Numbered from the stretch's first letter, positions 33,197-42,281 are shown. The stretch is DNA of 64,000 nt from Catellatospora sp. IY07-71 (GCF_018326265.1 NZ_AP023360.1:7561001-7625000), one strand, 5' to 3'. A program made the numbers and translations. The notes: generated by a model not told the origin, from the letters alone.

Positions 33197-34762
33197 TCAC
33201 TCCATCCGTTCCAGCATCGATTCCTCCAGGTCCATGTCGCGCTGCGCCCGGACCAGGACGTCCTCGGGGATCCGGCCGGCGTCGCGGGCGCTGCGGAACA
33301 CGTCCCGCTCGGCCTCCAGCATCTCCCGGCGCAGCCGCACGTACGCGGCGGATGGGGTTTCCCGTTCCCCGCCCAGCCGCTCCCAGATCGTGTTGGCGCG
33401 CAGCTCGGTGAGGCTGCGCAGCTTGTCGACGACGTCCGGGGGCGCCGCGCCGGCCCGCGCCTCCAGCCGCTCCCGGGCGGCCCGGCTGGCGTGCTGCTGC
33501 GTCTGCGCCTCGGCCAGGATGTCGGCGGTCCTGTCGTCGCCCTGCACGCGCAGCATGCGGGCCACCAGCGGCAGGGTCATGCCCTGCAGCACCAGCGTGC
33601 CGACGATGACCGCGAACGCGAGCCAGACGAACAGCGCCCGGGGGTAGGTCTCACCCCCGGCCAGGGTCGCGGGCAGCGCCAGCGCGGTGGCCAGGGTGAC
33701 CACGCCGCGCATGCCCGCCCAGGCCAGCACGGTCGCGCCGGGGAAGTCCAGCCCGGTGCCGCGGCGGCGCACCCGGGGCAGCAGGCGGACCAGGAACGTG
33801 GCCGGGTACATCCAGGCGAACCGGGTCGCCACCACGGTCACCAGCACCGCGATGGTCAGCCCCACGACCTGGGCCACCGGCGTGTCCAGGGCGGCGAGCA
33901 CCTCCCGCAGGTTCAGCCCGACGAGCAGGAAGACCAGGCCCTCCAGCATGAAGGTGATCATGCGCCAGAACGCGCCCATCTGCAGCCGGGACGCGGCCGA
34001 CATCAGGGTCGGCATCCGGTGCCCGAGGTAGAGGCCCGCGACGACGACGGCCACCACGGCCGAGGCGTGGATCGACTCGGCCACCACGGTCACCGCGAAC
34101 GGGGTGAGCAGCGAGATCGAGTTGTCCAGCAGCGGGTCGGTGGTGCGCCGGTGCAGGAAGGCGGCGGTGACCGCGCCGAGCGCGCCGACCGCGATGCCGC
34201 CGCCCGCGGCGACCAGCACCTGCTGCCCGATGGCCAGCGGGCCGACCGCGAGCCCGAGGGCGACCGCCACGGCCACCCGGAACAGCACCAGCGCCGTCGC
34301 GTCGTTGAGCAGGCTCTCCCCCTCCAGGATGGTCACCAGCCGCCGGGGCAGCCCGATCCGTCTGGCCACGGCGGTCGCCGCGACGGCGTCGGGCGGGGCC
34401 ACCACGGCCCCGAACGCGAGGCAGATGGCCAGCGGCACCGAGGGCAGCAGGGCGTGCACGACCAGTCCGACGGCGACCGCGGTGAACAGGACCAGCCCGA
34501 CGGCGAGCAGCAGGATGGGGCGCAGGTTGAGCCGGAACGCGGGCACCGAGGTCTCCAGCGCGGCCACGTACAGCAGCGGGGGCAGCACGCCGATGAGCAC
34601 CAGCTCGGGTTCGAGCACGATGACCGGGAAGCCGGGCACCAGGGCCAGCACCAGCCCGACGACGACCAGCGCGATCGGCGCCTGCAGGGCGTACTTGCGC
34701 GACAGGCCGGAGACCGCGACCACCACCACGGTCAGCACGACCGCCACCACGAGGGCATCCAC
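33197..34762 (-). CDS. Na+/H+ antiporter, CPA1 family
   Basis: 521-residue cation/proton antiporter with about twelve helices. The conserved CPA1 blocks AFGAVVAPPDAVAATAV and ILEGESLLNDATALVLFR (membrane Asp pair for ion coupling) are intact. A C-terminal cytoplasmic helix-rich tail of about 100 residues (LAEAQTQQHASRAARERLEA and LEAERDVFRSARDAGRIPED) follows the last helix. GTG 34762 gives the first helix directly. Couples cytoplasmic pH and sodium control. Confidence 0.92.
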   Translation of the reverse strand: MDALVVAVVLTVVVVAVSGLSRKYALQAPIALVVVGLVLALVPGFPVIVLEPELVLIGVLPPLLYVAALETSVPAFRLNLRPILLLAVGLVLFTAVAVGLVVHALLPSVPLAICLAFGAVVAPPDAVAATAVARRIGLPRRLVTILEGESLLNDATALVLFRVAVAVALGLAVGPLAIGQQVLVAAGGGIAVGALGAVTAAFLHRRTTDPLLDNSISLLTPFAVTVVAESIHASAVVAVVVAGLYLGHRMPTLMSAASRLQMGAFWRMITFMLEGLVFLLVGLNLREVLAALDTPVAQVVGLTIAVLVTVVATRFAWMYPATFLVRLLPRVRRRGTGLDFPGATVLAWAGMRGVVTLATALALPATLAGGETYPRALFVWLAFAVIVGTLVLQGMTLPLVARMLRVQGDDRTADILAEAQTQQHASRAARERLEARAGAAPPDVVDKLRSLTELRANTIWERLGGERETPSAAYVRLRREMLEAERDVFRSARDAGRIPEDVLVRAQRDMDLEESMLERME

Positions 34763-35181
34763 GGTCAGAGCCTATGGCGCGGGTGGGCCGGGAACGCATA
34801 TGTCACCGGTCACGGGGGCCGTAACGGCGCGCACGCGCATGAATCACCGCTGACCACGGCGATCGGCCTGGTGGCGGGCGCCCGGAGCGCAGGATTCATG
34901 TCCCACATGGCAGGAAATATGCGTACCCAAGCATGGGTTCACCGGATGTTCATCATTGCCTGCCGCCCGGTCAGTAGCGGTGGACCGGCGCCCGGTTCTC
35001 GCCCGCGTTGGGCGTTCTACCTGCCGGTCGGTAGGGAGGCTAAATGAACTCACCGTGAAAGGTGGCCTGACCGGCCGCCCGGCAAGGAGTTTCCGCAGCT
35101 CACGGCGTTGACCAGGTAGCCGCGGCGGATGTTTGATCAGCAGGTTCTCACACACGGCCAGCAATGGGAGGAGGGGTTCCG
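34763..35181. other. Intergenic region with structured leader
   Basis: 419 nt between the divergent antiporter and His-rich genes. No credible gene. It contains the structured RNA-like segment 35024-35074. Promoters for both directions are expected here, but no convincing -35/-10 pair was identified. Confidence 0.5.
35024..35074 (+). ncRNA. Structured 5' leader, possible cis-regulatory RNA
   Basis: A contiguous 3' strand GGTG-GCCT-GACCGG (35061-35074) pairs block by block with CACC (35051), AGGC (35037) and CCGGTC (35024). The unpaired GGTAGG-like bulge, a TAAATGAACT bulge and a GTGAAA loop lie all on the 5' side. This asymmetric three-helix stack with AT-rich bulges looks like a riboswitch-type fold. 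Class unknown; it precedes the secreted His-rich protein by about 110 nt. Confidence 0.4.
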
Positions 35182-35538
35182 ATGGAGGAGACGGCTCGGG
35201 CCATCGGCCACCGGCTGTGGGTGTTGACCGCGATGACCAGCCTGATGCTGTTCCTGATCGCGGGTCTCACCGTCATGGCGCAACCGCAGCGGGCGTCGGC
35301 CGCGCCGCTCGCCGATCCGGTGTCGGTGTCCACGCAGGACGCGACGGCGTCCGCGCTCGACCATCGGCGCTGCTACAAGCAGGTCTACCGCTGGAAGCAC
35401 AAGTGGCACAAGAAGTGGGTCTGCAAGCACCACTACCACAAGCACCACAAGAAGAACTACCACCACAAGAAGGACTACCACCACAAGAACAACTGGCGCT
35501 ACAACAACTACGACCACCACGGCGGCTACCACCGCTGA
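35182..35538 (+). CDS. Secreted His/Lys/Tyr-rich protein
   Basis: 118 residues. Signal peptide with hydrophobic WVLTAMTSLMLFLIAGLTVM and cleavage site ASA near residue 41. The mature tail is extremely basic and aromatic, with 15 His in about 60 residues, two Cys, and repeats of the pattern (N/D)-Y-H-H-K-(K/N). It resembles metal-binding (Zn, Cu, Ni) or surface-adhesive proteins rather than an enzyme; no family recognised. ATG 35182 has GGAGGAGGGG 6 nt upstream. Preceded by a long structured leader. Confidence 0.75.
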   Translation: MEETARAIGHRLWVLTAMTSLMLFLIAGLTVMAQPQRASAAPLADPVSVSTQDATASALDHRRCYKQVYRWKHKWHKKWVCKHHYHKHHKKNYHHKKDYHHKNNWRYNNYDHHGGYHR

Positions 35539-35555
35539 GGACAGCCAGAACCGGA

Positions 35556-35575
35556 CCGGCGGCCCCGACCGCCGG
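35556..35575 (+). terminator. Small hairpin after His-rich gene
   Basis: 7-bp stem CCGGCGG / CCGCCGG, 6-nt loop, 17 nt after the stop. Confidence 0.4.
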
Positions 35576-35616
35576 CCCGGCCGTGCCCGGCGTGTCACCG
35601 CGCCGGAACTGGCACG

Positions 35617-37008
35617 ATGATCGCCATGCCTGAGATGGACCTGCTGCCGGCCACCCGCCGCGCCCTGCTGCACCGCCTCGCCACCGCCCAGGCCGAGGGC
35701 CGCGCACCGTCCCTGGTCGGCGCCGTCCTCCGGGACGGCGCTCCGGTATGGACCGAGGGGCGCGGCCTCGTCGACGGCGCACCCCCGACCGCCGACACGC
35801 AGTACCGCATCGGCTCGCTGACCAAGACCTTCGTCGCCGTGCTGGTGCTGCGGCTGCGCGACGAGGGCCGCCTGGACCTCGCCGACCCCCTCGGCGCCCA
35901 CCTGCCCCAGGCACCGGCCGCCACCGCCGGGCTCACCCTCGCCCAGCTGCTCGCGCACACCGGCGGCATCGCCGCGGAGACCCCGCCGCCGTGGTGGGAG
36001 CGCACCGACGGCGGCGTACGCCCCGAACTGGCCGGCATCCTGGAACCCGAGCCGGTCAAGCACCCCGCCGGGCGGCGCTTCCACTACTCCAACCCCGGCT
36101 ACGCACTGCTGGGGGCGCTCGTGGAGCGACTGCGGGGCGAGCCGCTGGGTCAGGTGCTCGCCGCGGAGATCCTGGCCCCGCTCGGCATGACGCGCACCTC
36201 GCTACTGCCGCAGGCGCCGCACGCCCAGGGCTGGGCGGTGCACCCGTGGGCCGACGTGCTGCTGCCCGAGCCCGCCACCGACACCGGCCGCATGGCCCCG
36301 GCCGGGCAGCTCTGGTCCACCGTGCAGGACCTGAGCCGCTTCGGCGCGTTCCTGGCCGCGGGCGATCCCGCGGTGCTGGCCGAGGCCACCCTGGCCGAGA
36401 TGCGCACCCCGGTCGCGCCGCCCGACGGCCCCGCCTGGGACGCCGGATACGGCCTCGGCCTGATGCTGAAGCAGGACGGCGGGCGGCAGCTCGCGGGCCA
36501 CACCGGCTCGATGCCCGGCTTCCTGTGCACGCTGTGGGTCTCCCCCGCCGACCGGCTCGGGGCGATCGCGCTGGCCAACACCACCACCGGCCTCGCCGTG
36601 GGCGGGCTGGCCGCGGACCTGCTGCGCATCACCGCCGAGCACGAGCCGCGCATCCCCGACCCGTGGCAGCCGCTGGACACCCACGACCCAGCCCTGCTGG
36701 AGCTGACCGGCCCCTGGTACTGGGGACCCGGCGCGGTCGCGATCCGGCTGCGCGCCGGCGGCGACCTGGAACTCGGCCCGCTGACCGGACCCGGCCGCGC
36801 CGCCCGCCTCCAGGCGCAGCCCGACGGCACCTGGCTCGGCCTGGACGGCTACTACGCCGGGGAGACACTGCGCGTGATCCGCGACGCGGCGGGCACCGTC
36901 ACCCACCTCGACCTGGGCAGCTTCGTCTTCACCCGGGAGCCCTACGGCGACGGCGCGGTCACCCCCGGCGGCCTGGACCCCCAGGGCTGGCGCCCCGGCC
37001 CGGCCTGA
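35617..37008 (+). CDS. Serine beta-lactamase-like hydrolase (class C fold)
   Basis: 463-residue cytoplasmic-looking serine hydrolase of the AmpC/D-aminopeptidase fold. Catalytic SxxK in GSLTKTF, YxN in HYSNPGY, and the HTG triad block in GHTGSMPG. A C-terminal extension of about 120 residues (ALLELTGPWYWGPGAVAIRL) forms a lipocalin-like beta-barrel as in other long esterases of the group. No signal peptide is visible. Start ATG 35617; ATG 35626 and 35635 are equally usable. Substrate (ester, D-peptide) unknown. The gene's stop is followed within 3 nt by a GAAGG palindrome. Confidence 0.88.
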   Translation: MIAMPEMDLLPATRRALLHRLATAQAEGRAPSLVGAVLRDGAPVWTEGRGLVDGAPPTADTQYRIGSLTKTFVAVLVLRLRDEGRLDLADPLGAHLPQAPAATAGLTLAQLLAHTGGIAAETPPPWWERTDGGVRPELAGILEPEPVKHPAGRRFHYSNPGYALLGALVERLRGEPLGQVLAAEILAPLGMTRTSLLPQAPHAQGWAVHPWADVLLPEPATDTGRMAPAGQLWSTVQDLSRFGAFLAAGDPAVLAEATLAEMRTPVAPPDGPAWDAGYGLGLMLKQDGGRQLAGHTGSMPGFLCTLWVSPADRLGAIALANTTTGLAVGGLAADLLRITAEHEPRIPDPWQPLDTHDPALLELTGPWYWGPGAVAIRLRAGGDLELGPLTGPGRAARLQAQPDGTWLGLDGYYAGETLRVIRDAAGTVTHLDLGSFVFTREPYGDGAVTPGGLDPQGWRPGPA

Positions 37009-37010
37009 CC

Positions 37011-37060
37011 GAAAGGAAGGGCACCTTGTTATCGGATTCCGTAGTAGAAGGTGCCCTTCC
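37011..37060. repeat. GAAGG-type nested palindrome, copy d
   Basis: Arms 37016-37028 (one mismatch) and 37047-37059, spacer 18 nt. It fills the 51-nt gap between the convergent hydrolase and LuxR genes and touches the TAG of the latter. Confidence 0.85.
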
Positions 37061-39864
37061 TAACCTTGGGTGGAGCGCTGGGCGGCGGCCACCGCGAGTT
37101 CGACGCGGGAGGTCAGGGACAGCTTGGCGAGGATGCTGGACACGTGGGACTGGACGGTGCGGCGGGACAGGTAGAGCTGCGCGGCCACGTCCGGGTTGGA
37201 CATGCCCTGGGCTACCAGGTCGGCCACGATGCGCTCGGTCTCGGTGAGCGCCTCCCAGCCGTGCTTGGGCCGCCCGCGCGGGCCGCGCACGCCCGCGCGC
37301 ACGCCCGCGTCGCGCAGCCGTGACCTGGCGCGGGCCGCGTCCCAGCCCGCGTCCAGCCGCCCGTAGAGGTCCAGCGCCCGTGCCAGCCGCTCCCTGGCCG
37401 CCGCCGCGTCCCCCGCCGCCGCCGCGGCGAGGGCGGCCGCCTCGTGCGCGTACGCCTCGTACAGCGGCCACCCGGCCTCCTGGAACGCCGTCACCGCGGC
37501 GAGCGCGGGCTCGGCCGTGCCGTCGGCAGCCGCCCGGCACAGCGCCGCGCAGCCGGTGAGGCTGGCCGTGCCGTGCGCCGCGGCCAGCGTGTCCAGGTCG
37601 TCGGTGAGCGCCCGCAGGCGTCCCACATCGCCGACGGCGGCCAGCACCCTGGCCAGATCCGGGCCTACGCGGTACATCCTCCGGCGCGCGGACACCTCAC
37701 CTGCCCGCTCCCAGCGCGGGAACAGCAGCGCCGCGGCCTGCCCGGCGTCACCCTGCGCCTCGGCGACCAGGCAGCGCGCCCAGTCCACGAGGTAACGGTC
37801 GCCGTCACCCGCCGGGCCGGGGTCGGCGAACTCCGCGCCCGGCGCATCCCCGCGGTGCACCGCGATCAGGTCGGCGAACGCCAGCAGGCGCTCGCCGTGC
37901 CCGACCGGGTCCGGGCCGTCCAGCCCGCTGCGCGCCTCGGCGAGGGCGTCGTCCCACCTGCCCTGCAGGAAGCGCAGGTGGGCCCGCACCGCGTGCGCCG
38001 TGGTCAGGAACATGCCGCCGGTGCGCTGGTTGTGGCGCACCGCGGTCGCCGTAGCCTCCTCGGCCTCGGCGAGCCGGTCCAGCTCCAGCAGGCACACCCC
38101 GCGCATCACGTACGGATCGATCTGCAGATCGGGCTGGATGCCGTGGCCCAGGTGGGCGAGGCCGCGGTCGGTCAGCGCCAGCGACCCGGCCGTGTCGTCC
38201 CTGGCCAGGCTGAGCGCCTTGGCCAGGCAGCCGATGCCGATCGCCGCCTGGTCACCGGCGGCCTCGCCCTCGGCGACGGCCCGGTCGGCCGCCGCCGCCG
38301 CCTCCCCGGCCCGGCCCAGCAGGTGCAGGCACATCGCGGCGATGCCCCGGAAGCGGGCCGCCTGGCCCGGTGAGGTGCACGGCGCGGCCACCGCCCGCTC
38401 CGTCTCGGCGATCGCCTCCGGCAGGCGGCCCTGGCGGTAGCAGGCCTGCACCAGCAGCCAGCGCAGGTCCGGTTCGGTGTCCGGCCCGGCGCCCCAGCCG
38501 AGCGCGGCGCGGGCGGCCGCCTCGGCCTGCGCCGGCTCACCGTCCCACAGCAGCGCCCGCACCAGGTGCACGTACAGCGGCCCGCCCGCCCCCTCCCCCG
38601 TCTCGGCCGCCGCGCGCCGGAGCAGCTTCACCGCCAGGTCAGGGGCGCGGCCGGTGAGCGCGTCGGCATGCGTGGTCAGCCACTGCACGCCGTCGGGCCC
38701 GAGCTCGCCCCCGGCGAGCAGGTGCGCGCCGATGCGCGCGGGCGAGCCGGGGCCGCCGGACAGCGCCCGGCCCGCCCGCTGGTGCAGTGCGGCCTGGACC
38801 GCTTGCGGCACGCTGCGGGCCACCAGCTCGCGTACGACGCCCTGCCGGAAGCGCAGCGCCCCGCCGTGGTCGGCCAGCATGCCGCTGTCGAGCGCGTCGA
38901 CGACGACCTCGGAGATCTCCATGACCGGCCGGTCCAGCACCTCCGCGAGCTGCCCGACGTCGACGGCCGAGCCGAGCACCGCGGCCGTCTGCAGGACCTC
39001 GCGGTAGGCCCGGGGCACCAGCTCGGCCTGGCGCCGGGTGAGGTCGACGAGCGGCTCGGGCACCGCGTCGGGATCGGCCGCGGCGCCGCCGGACAGCTCG
39101 GCGTGCCCGCCCGCCATGGTGATCAGGCCGTCGCGCAGGTATGCCGTCAGCACCGTCTCCAGGTACATCGGGTTGCCGGTGGACCGGCGCAGCAGGCGGC
39201 GCAGCAGCGGGCCGGGCGATGCGCCCAGCTGCCGCTCGGCGAGCGCGACGGCGGCGGCCTCGGGCAGCGGCTCCAGCCGCAGCCGCAGCGCGCCGCCGGC
39301 CAGCAGGCTGCGTTCCAGGCCCTCCAGCGCGTCACCCTGCGCGATCGCCCGCGCGGCGGTGGCCACCAGCAGCGGCACCTGCCCGATGCCGCGGGCGAGG
39401 CGGTGCAGCACCACGATGCTCGACGGGTCGGCCCACTGCGCGTCGTCGAGCAGGATCGCGACGGGGCCCTGGCTCAGCCACCGGTCGGCGAGTTCGAGCA
39501 GTGCCTCGGTGACCGCCAGCTCGTGGTGGGCCGCGTTCATGCTGCGAGCCAGCGCGTGCTCGCCCCGCAGCATCGCCGTCACCCGGCTCAGCTCCTCGTC
39601 GCTGCCCTGCAGCGGCCGGGCGCAGGCGGACAGCGCGGCGAACGGCAGCCGCTGCTCGACCTCCTCGGCGGTGCCGTGCAGGGTGCGCATGCCGAGCGCC
39701 GCGCACTCGGCGGCCAGCGTGTGCAGCAGGGTGGTCTTGCCGAGGCCGACCCCGCCCTCGATCACGACGGCGCGGCCCTGCCCGGCCGCCGCGCGGCGCG
39801 CCGCCGTACGCAGCTGTTCGAGCTCGGCGCTCCTGCCCACCAGTGCCGGCCGCGCGAACCCCAC
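37060..39864 (-). CDS. LuxR-family ATPase regulator (LAL type)
   Basis: 934-residue large ATP-binding regulator of the LuxR family. Residues about 7-180 form an AAA_16 NTPase with Walker A GGVGLGKTT (37-45) and Walker B VAILLDDAQWAD. The middle 500 residues are TPR-like helical repeats. The C-terminal 65 residues form a LuxR helix-turn-helix (LTETERIVADLVAQGMSNPD and LSRRTVQSHVSSILAKL). LAL proteins usually activate nearby secondary-metabolite or transport genes upon ligand binding. GTG 39864. The membrane-protein gene upstream (39913) is on the same strand with a 48-nt gap, so co-transcription is possible. Confidence 0.92.
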   Translation of the reverse strand: MGFARPALVGRSAELEQLRTAARRAAAGQGRAVVIEGGVGLGKTTLLHTLAAECAALGMRTLHGTAEEVEQRLPFAALSACARPLQGSDEELSRVTAMLRGEHALARSMNAAHHELAVTEALLELADRWLSQGPVAILLDDAQWADPSSIVVLHRLARGIGQVPLLVATAARAIAQGDALEGLERSLLAGGALRLRLEPLPEAAAVALAERQLGASPGPLLRRLLRRSTGNPMYLETVLTAYLRDGLITMAGGHAELSGGAAADPDAVPEPLVDLTRRQAELVPRAYREVLQTAAVLGSAVDVGQLAEVLDRPVMEISEVVVDALDSGMLADHGGALRFRQGVVRELVARSVPQAVQAALHQRAGRALSGGPGSPARIGAHLLAGGELGPDGVQWLTTHADALTGRAPDLAVKLLRRAAAETGEGAGGPLYVHLVRALLWDGEPAQAEAAARAALGWGAGPDTEPDLRWLLVQACYRQGRLPEAIAETERAVAAPCTSPGQAARFRGIAAMCLHLLGRAGEAAAAADRAVAEGEAAGDQAAIGIGCLAKALSLARDDTAGSLALTDRGLAHLGHGIQPDLQIDPYVMRGVCLLELDRLAEAEEATATAVRHNQRTGGMFLTTAHAVRAHLRFLQGRWDDALAEARSGLDGPDPVGHGERLLAFADLIAVHRGDAPGAEFADPGPAGDGDRYLVDWARCLVAEAQGDAGQAAALLFPRWERAGEVSARRRMYRVGPDLARVLAAVGDVGRLRALTDDLDTLAAAHGTASLTGCAALCRAAADGTAEPALAAVTAFQEAGWPLYEAYAHEAAALAAAAAGDAAAARERLARALDLYGRLDAGWDAARARSRLRDAGVRAGVRGPRGRPKHGWEALTETERIVADLVAQGMSNPDVAAQLYLSRRTVQSHVSSILAKLSLTSRVELAVAAAQRSTQG

Positions 39865-39912
39865 GTGACCAGGTTAGGCGGCCGGGCGGGGCCGCCAAGG
39901 CCGATCGCGAGG

Positions 39913-40713
39913 TCAGCGCACGACGCTGCCGCCGCGCCCGGCCGGGGTGGGCACCGCGTGGCGGCGCGAGCGCGCGGCGGCCAGTTGCACGGGCGCACCC
40001 GGCGCGGCGAGCAGGGCCTGCTGCCGGCGCTCGGACAGGTGGGTGGAGACCGCGTAGCAGAACGTGATCACGCCGAGCATCTCGAACAGCTCCTCGACGG
40101 AGGCCGCGAGCAGGTACTCGACGTACGCGGGGCCGGTGCCGACGTTGCCGCCGACGTCGCGGCCGACGAACGCGCCGATGATCTCCATGCCGACCGCGCC
40201 CAGGACGAACAGCACCCCGCCCCCGGCCACCAGCAGCCGCATGCGCAGCGGCAGCCGGAACAGGAAGCGCACGTACGACACGCAGAAGACCAGCACGAAC
40301 GGCGCGGCGACGACGATCCAGGAGAGGTAGGAGGCCTTGCCCAGCTCCACCAGGCCCGTCTTGCGGCTCATCTCGTGCATCTGGGCGACCTCGTCCATGG
40401 ACAGGAACGCGAAGACGCCGGACAGCACGCGCCAGTGCAGCGCGTACTTCTCGCCGTTGTTCCGTACGTCGTTCGCGATCTCCCAGAGCACGTACGCGGC
40501 CAGCATCAGCAGGGCCGAGGAGAACCAGGTGGGGAGGTTCTTCTCCTTGTCCACGTTGAAGAACGTCGTCCACCACGCGAAGGCGGGCACCACGTTGTGG
40601 TGTCCCAGCCCGTGGTAGACGAAGTTGCCGCCGAGGCTCAGCACGTGCAGGCCGGCCACGCAGCCGAGCAGGTAGCGCAGCAGCGTGCGGGGATTCGGCA
40701 GGTTCATTCTCAT
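39913..40713 (-). CDS. Polytopic membrane protein, hypothetical
   Basis: 266 residues with about six membrane segments (YLLGCVAGLHVLSLGGNFVY, WFSSALLMLAAYVLWEIAND, YLSWIVVAAPFVLVFCVSYV, LLVAGGGVLFVLGAVGMEII and others). Conserved-looking polar residues occur in HGLGHHNV, FLSMDEVAQMHEM and ASVEELFEMLGVITF, which hint at a metal or haem site. I do not recognise the family. Starts ATG 40713 or 40707. A symmetric AT-rich element lies 50 nt upstream. Confidence 0.75.
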   Translation of the reverse strand: MRMNLPNPRTLLRYLLGCVAGLHVLSLGGNFVYHGLGHHNVVPAFAWWTTFFNVDKEKNLPTWFSSALLMLAAYVLWEIANDVRNNGEKYALHWRVLSGVFAFLSMDEVAQMHEMSRKTGLVELGKASYLSWIVVAAPFVLVFCVSYVRFLFRLPLRMRLLVAGGGVLFVLGAVGMEIIGAFVGRDVGGNVGTGPAYVEYLLAASVEELFEMLGVITFCYAVSTHLSERRQQALLAAPGAPVQLAAARSRRHAVPTPAGRGGSVVR

Positions 40714-40761
40714 CGCGGCCCTGTTTCGACTGGTCGGCCGCCCGGCTCCGAGCGGGCGGGT

Positions 40762-40779
40762 CGACGGTTATAACGGTCG
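40762..40779. promoter_or_regulatory. GTTATAAC palindrome upstream of membrane protein
   Basis: 18-bp sequence CGACGGTTATAACGGTCG, symmetric at 16 positions, 49 nt before the start at 40713. Possibly an operator that also carries the -10 box. Confidence 0.45.
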
Positions 40780-40826
40780 AAACGCCCCAAACGATGCTTC
40801 CCGGTTGGCGCCCCCGTGCACACGGC

Positions 40827-40867
40827 GGGGCCCGCGACCTCGACGGACGTGCGAGATCGCGGGCCCC
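40827..40867 (-). terminator. Terminator of the bglC/ceb operon
   Basis: GGGGCCCGCGA pairs with TCGCGGGCCCC, continued after one mismatch by CTCG / CGAG; 15 bp in all, 17 nt past the bglC stop on the minus strand. Confidence 0.7.
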
Positions 40868-40883
40868 GGGTGGTGCGGAGCGG

Positions 40884-42281
40884 TCAGCTCAGCCCGTTAC
40901 GGCCGATCACCGCGGCGTACCAGTGCGCGCTGTCCTTGGGCACCCGCCGCTGCGTGTCGTAGTCGACGTGCACCAGGCCGAAGCGCTTGCCGTAGCCGTA
41001 CCCCCACTCGTAGTTGTCCAGCAGCGACCAGGCGAGGTAGCCGCGCAGGTCGGCACCTCCCTCGATGGCGGCATGCGCGGCCCGCAGGTGCCCGTCGAGG
41101 TAGGCGACGCGGTCCGCGTCGGCCACCCGGCCGTCCTCCACCACGTCGGCGTAGGCGGCGCCGTTCTCGGTGACCATCAGCGGCGTCTCCGGGTAGTCCG
41201 CCGCGAGCCGCAGCAGCAGCCCGGACAGGCCCGTCGGGTCCACCGGCCAGTCCATCGCGGTGACCGGCGCGTTCTGCCGCACGAACTCGGCGCCCTCGGT
41301 GCCCGGGTTGGGCAGCCCGCAGGTCGCGCCGATCCGGGCCCGCACCAGCGCGGGCTGGTAGTAGTTCACGCCGAGCAGGTCGATCGGCGCGGCGATGACG
41401 TCCAGGTCGCCGGAGCGGATCACGTCCGCCGCACCGAACCGCTCGAACAGCGCCAGCATGTCCTGCGGGTAGCGCCCGCGCAGCGCGGGCTCCAGGAACA
41501 GCCGGTTCTGCAGGCCGTCGATCTGCCGGGCCGCCGCCACGTCGTGCGGGTCGGCCGGGTTCGCCGGCCGCGCGTCGGTCAGGTTCAGCGTGAGCGACAC
41601 CTCCCGCGCCCCGCCCGCCCGCAGCGCGCGTGCGGCCAGGCCGTGGCCGAGCATCAGGTGGTGTACGGCCTCGAAAGCCGCCTTCGGGTCCTGCCGTCCC
41701 GGCGCGTGGTCCCCGCTGGCGTACCCGAGGAACGCCGAGCACCACGGCTCGTTCAGCGTGGTCCAGGTCGCGACGCGGTCGCCCAGCCGGTCCACCGCCG
41801 CAGCGGCCAGGTCGGCCAGGTAGTGGGCGGTGTCGCGGTTGGTCCAGCCGCCGCGGTCCTCCAGCACCTGCGGCAGGTCCCAGTGGTAGAGCGTCACCAT
41901 CGGGTCGATCCCGTGGGTGAGCAGCTCGTCGACGAGGCGGTCGTAGAAGTCCAGGCCGCGCGGGTTGACCGGGCCGGAGCCGTCGGGCTTGATGCGCGGC
42001 CAGGCCAGCGAGAACCGGTAGGTGCCCAGGCCCAGCTGAGCCATGAGCGCCACGTCGTCGCGGTAGCGGTGGTAGTGGTCGCACGCGACGTCACCGGAGT
42101 GGCCCTCGAACACCTTGCCCGGCGTACGCGCGAAGGTGTCCCAGATCGACGGCATGCGCCCGTCCTCGGTCGCCGCCCCCTCGATCTGGTACGACGCGGT
42201 CGCCGCTCCCCACCGGAACCCGGCCGGGAAGCGGAGCGCGGCGGTGCCGGCCAGCTGCTCCTGCGTGCTGGTGATCGTCAC
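40884..42281 (-). CDS. bglC: GH1 beta-glucosidase
   Basis: 465-residue intracellular glycoside hydrolase family 1 enzyme that hydrolyses imported cellobiose and cello-oligosaccharides. Family N-terminus FPAGFRWGAATASYQIEGA, acid/base Glu 178 in TLNEPW, nucleophile Glu 372 in VTENGAAY, aglycone Trp block AWSLLDNYEWGYGYGKRFG. GTG 42281 overlaps the cebG stop (GTGA). Last gene of the operon cebE-cebF-cebG-bglC, the arrangement known from Streptomyces, and followed by a strong terminator. Confidence 0.95.
   Translation of the reverse strand: MTITSTQEQLAGTAALRFPAGFRWGAATASYQIEGAATEDGRMPSIWDTFARTPGKVFEGHSGDVACDHYHRYRDDVALMAQLGLGTYRFSLAWPRIKPDGSGPVNPRGLDFYDRLVDELLTHGIDPMVTLYHWDLPQVLEDRGGWTNRDTAHYLADLAAAAVDRLGDRVATWTTLNEPWCSAFLGYASGDHAPGRQDPKAAFEAVHHLMLGHGLAARALRAGGAREVSLTLNLTDARPANPADPHDVAAARQIDGLQNRLFLEPALRGRYPQDMLALFERFGAADVIRSGDLDVIAAPIDLLGVNYYQPALVRARIGATCGLPNPGTEGAEFVRQNAPVTAMDWPVDPTGLSGLLLRLAADYPETPLMVTENGAAYADVVEDGRVADADRVAYLDGHLRAAHAAIEGGADLRGYLAWSLLDNYEWGYGYGKRFGLVHVDYDTQRRVPKDSAHWYAAVIGRNGLS

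Noticed and set aside
35024..35160. Assigning the leader to a c-di-AMP, cobalamin or c-di-GMP riboswitch
   Set aside because: I could not find the conserved core sequences of these classes; only the fold is suggestive.
8523..37060. CRISPR-like interpretation of the repeated palindromes
   Set aside because: Copies are kilobases apart, with no spacer array and no cas genes.
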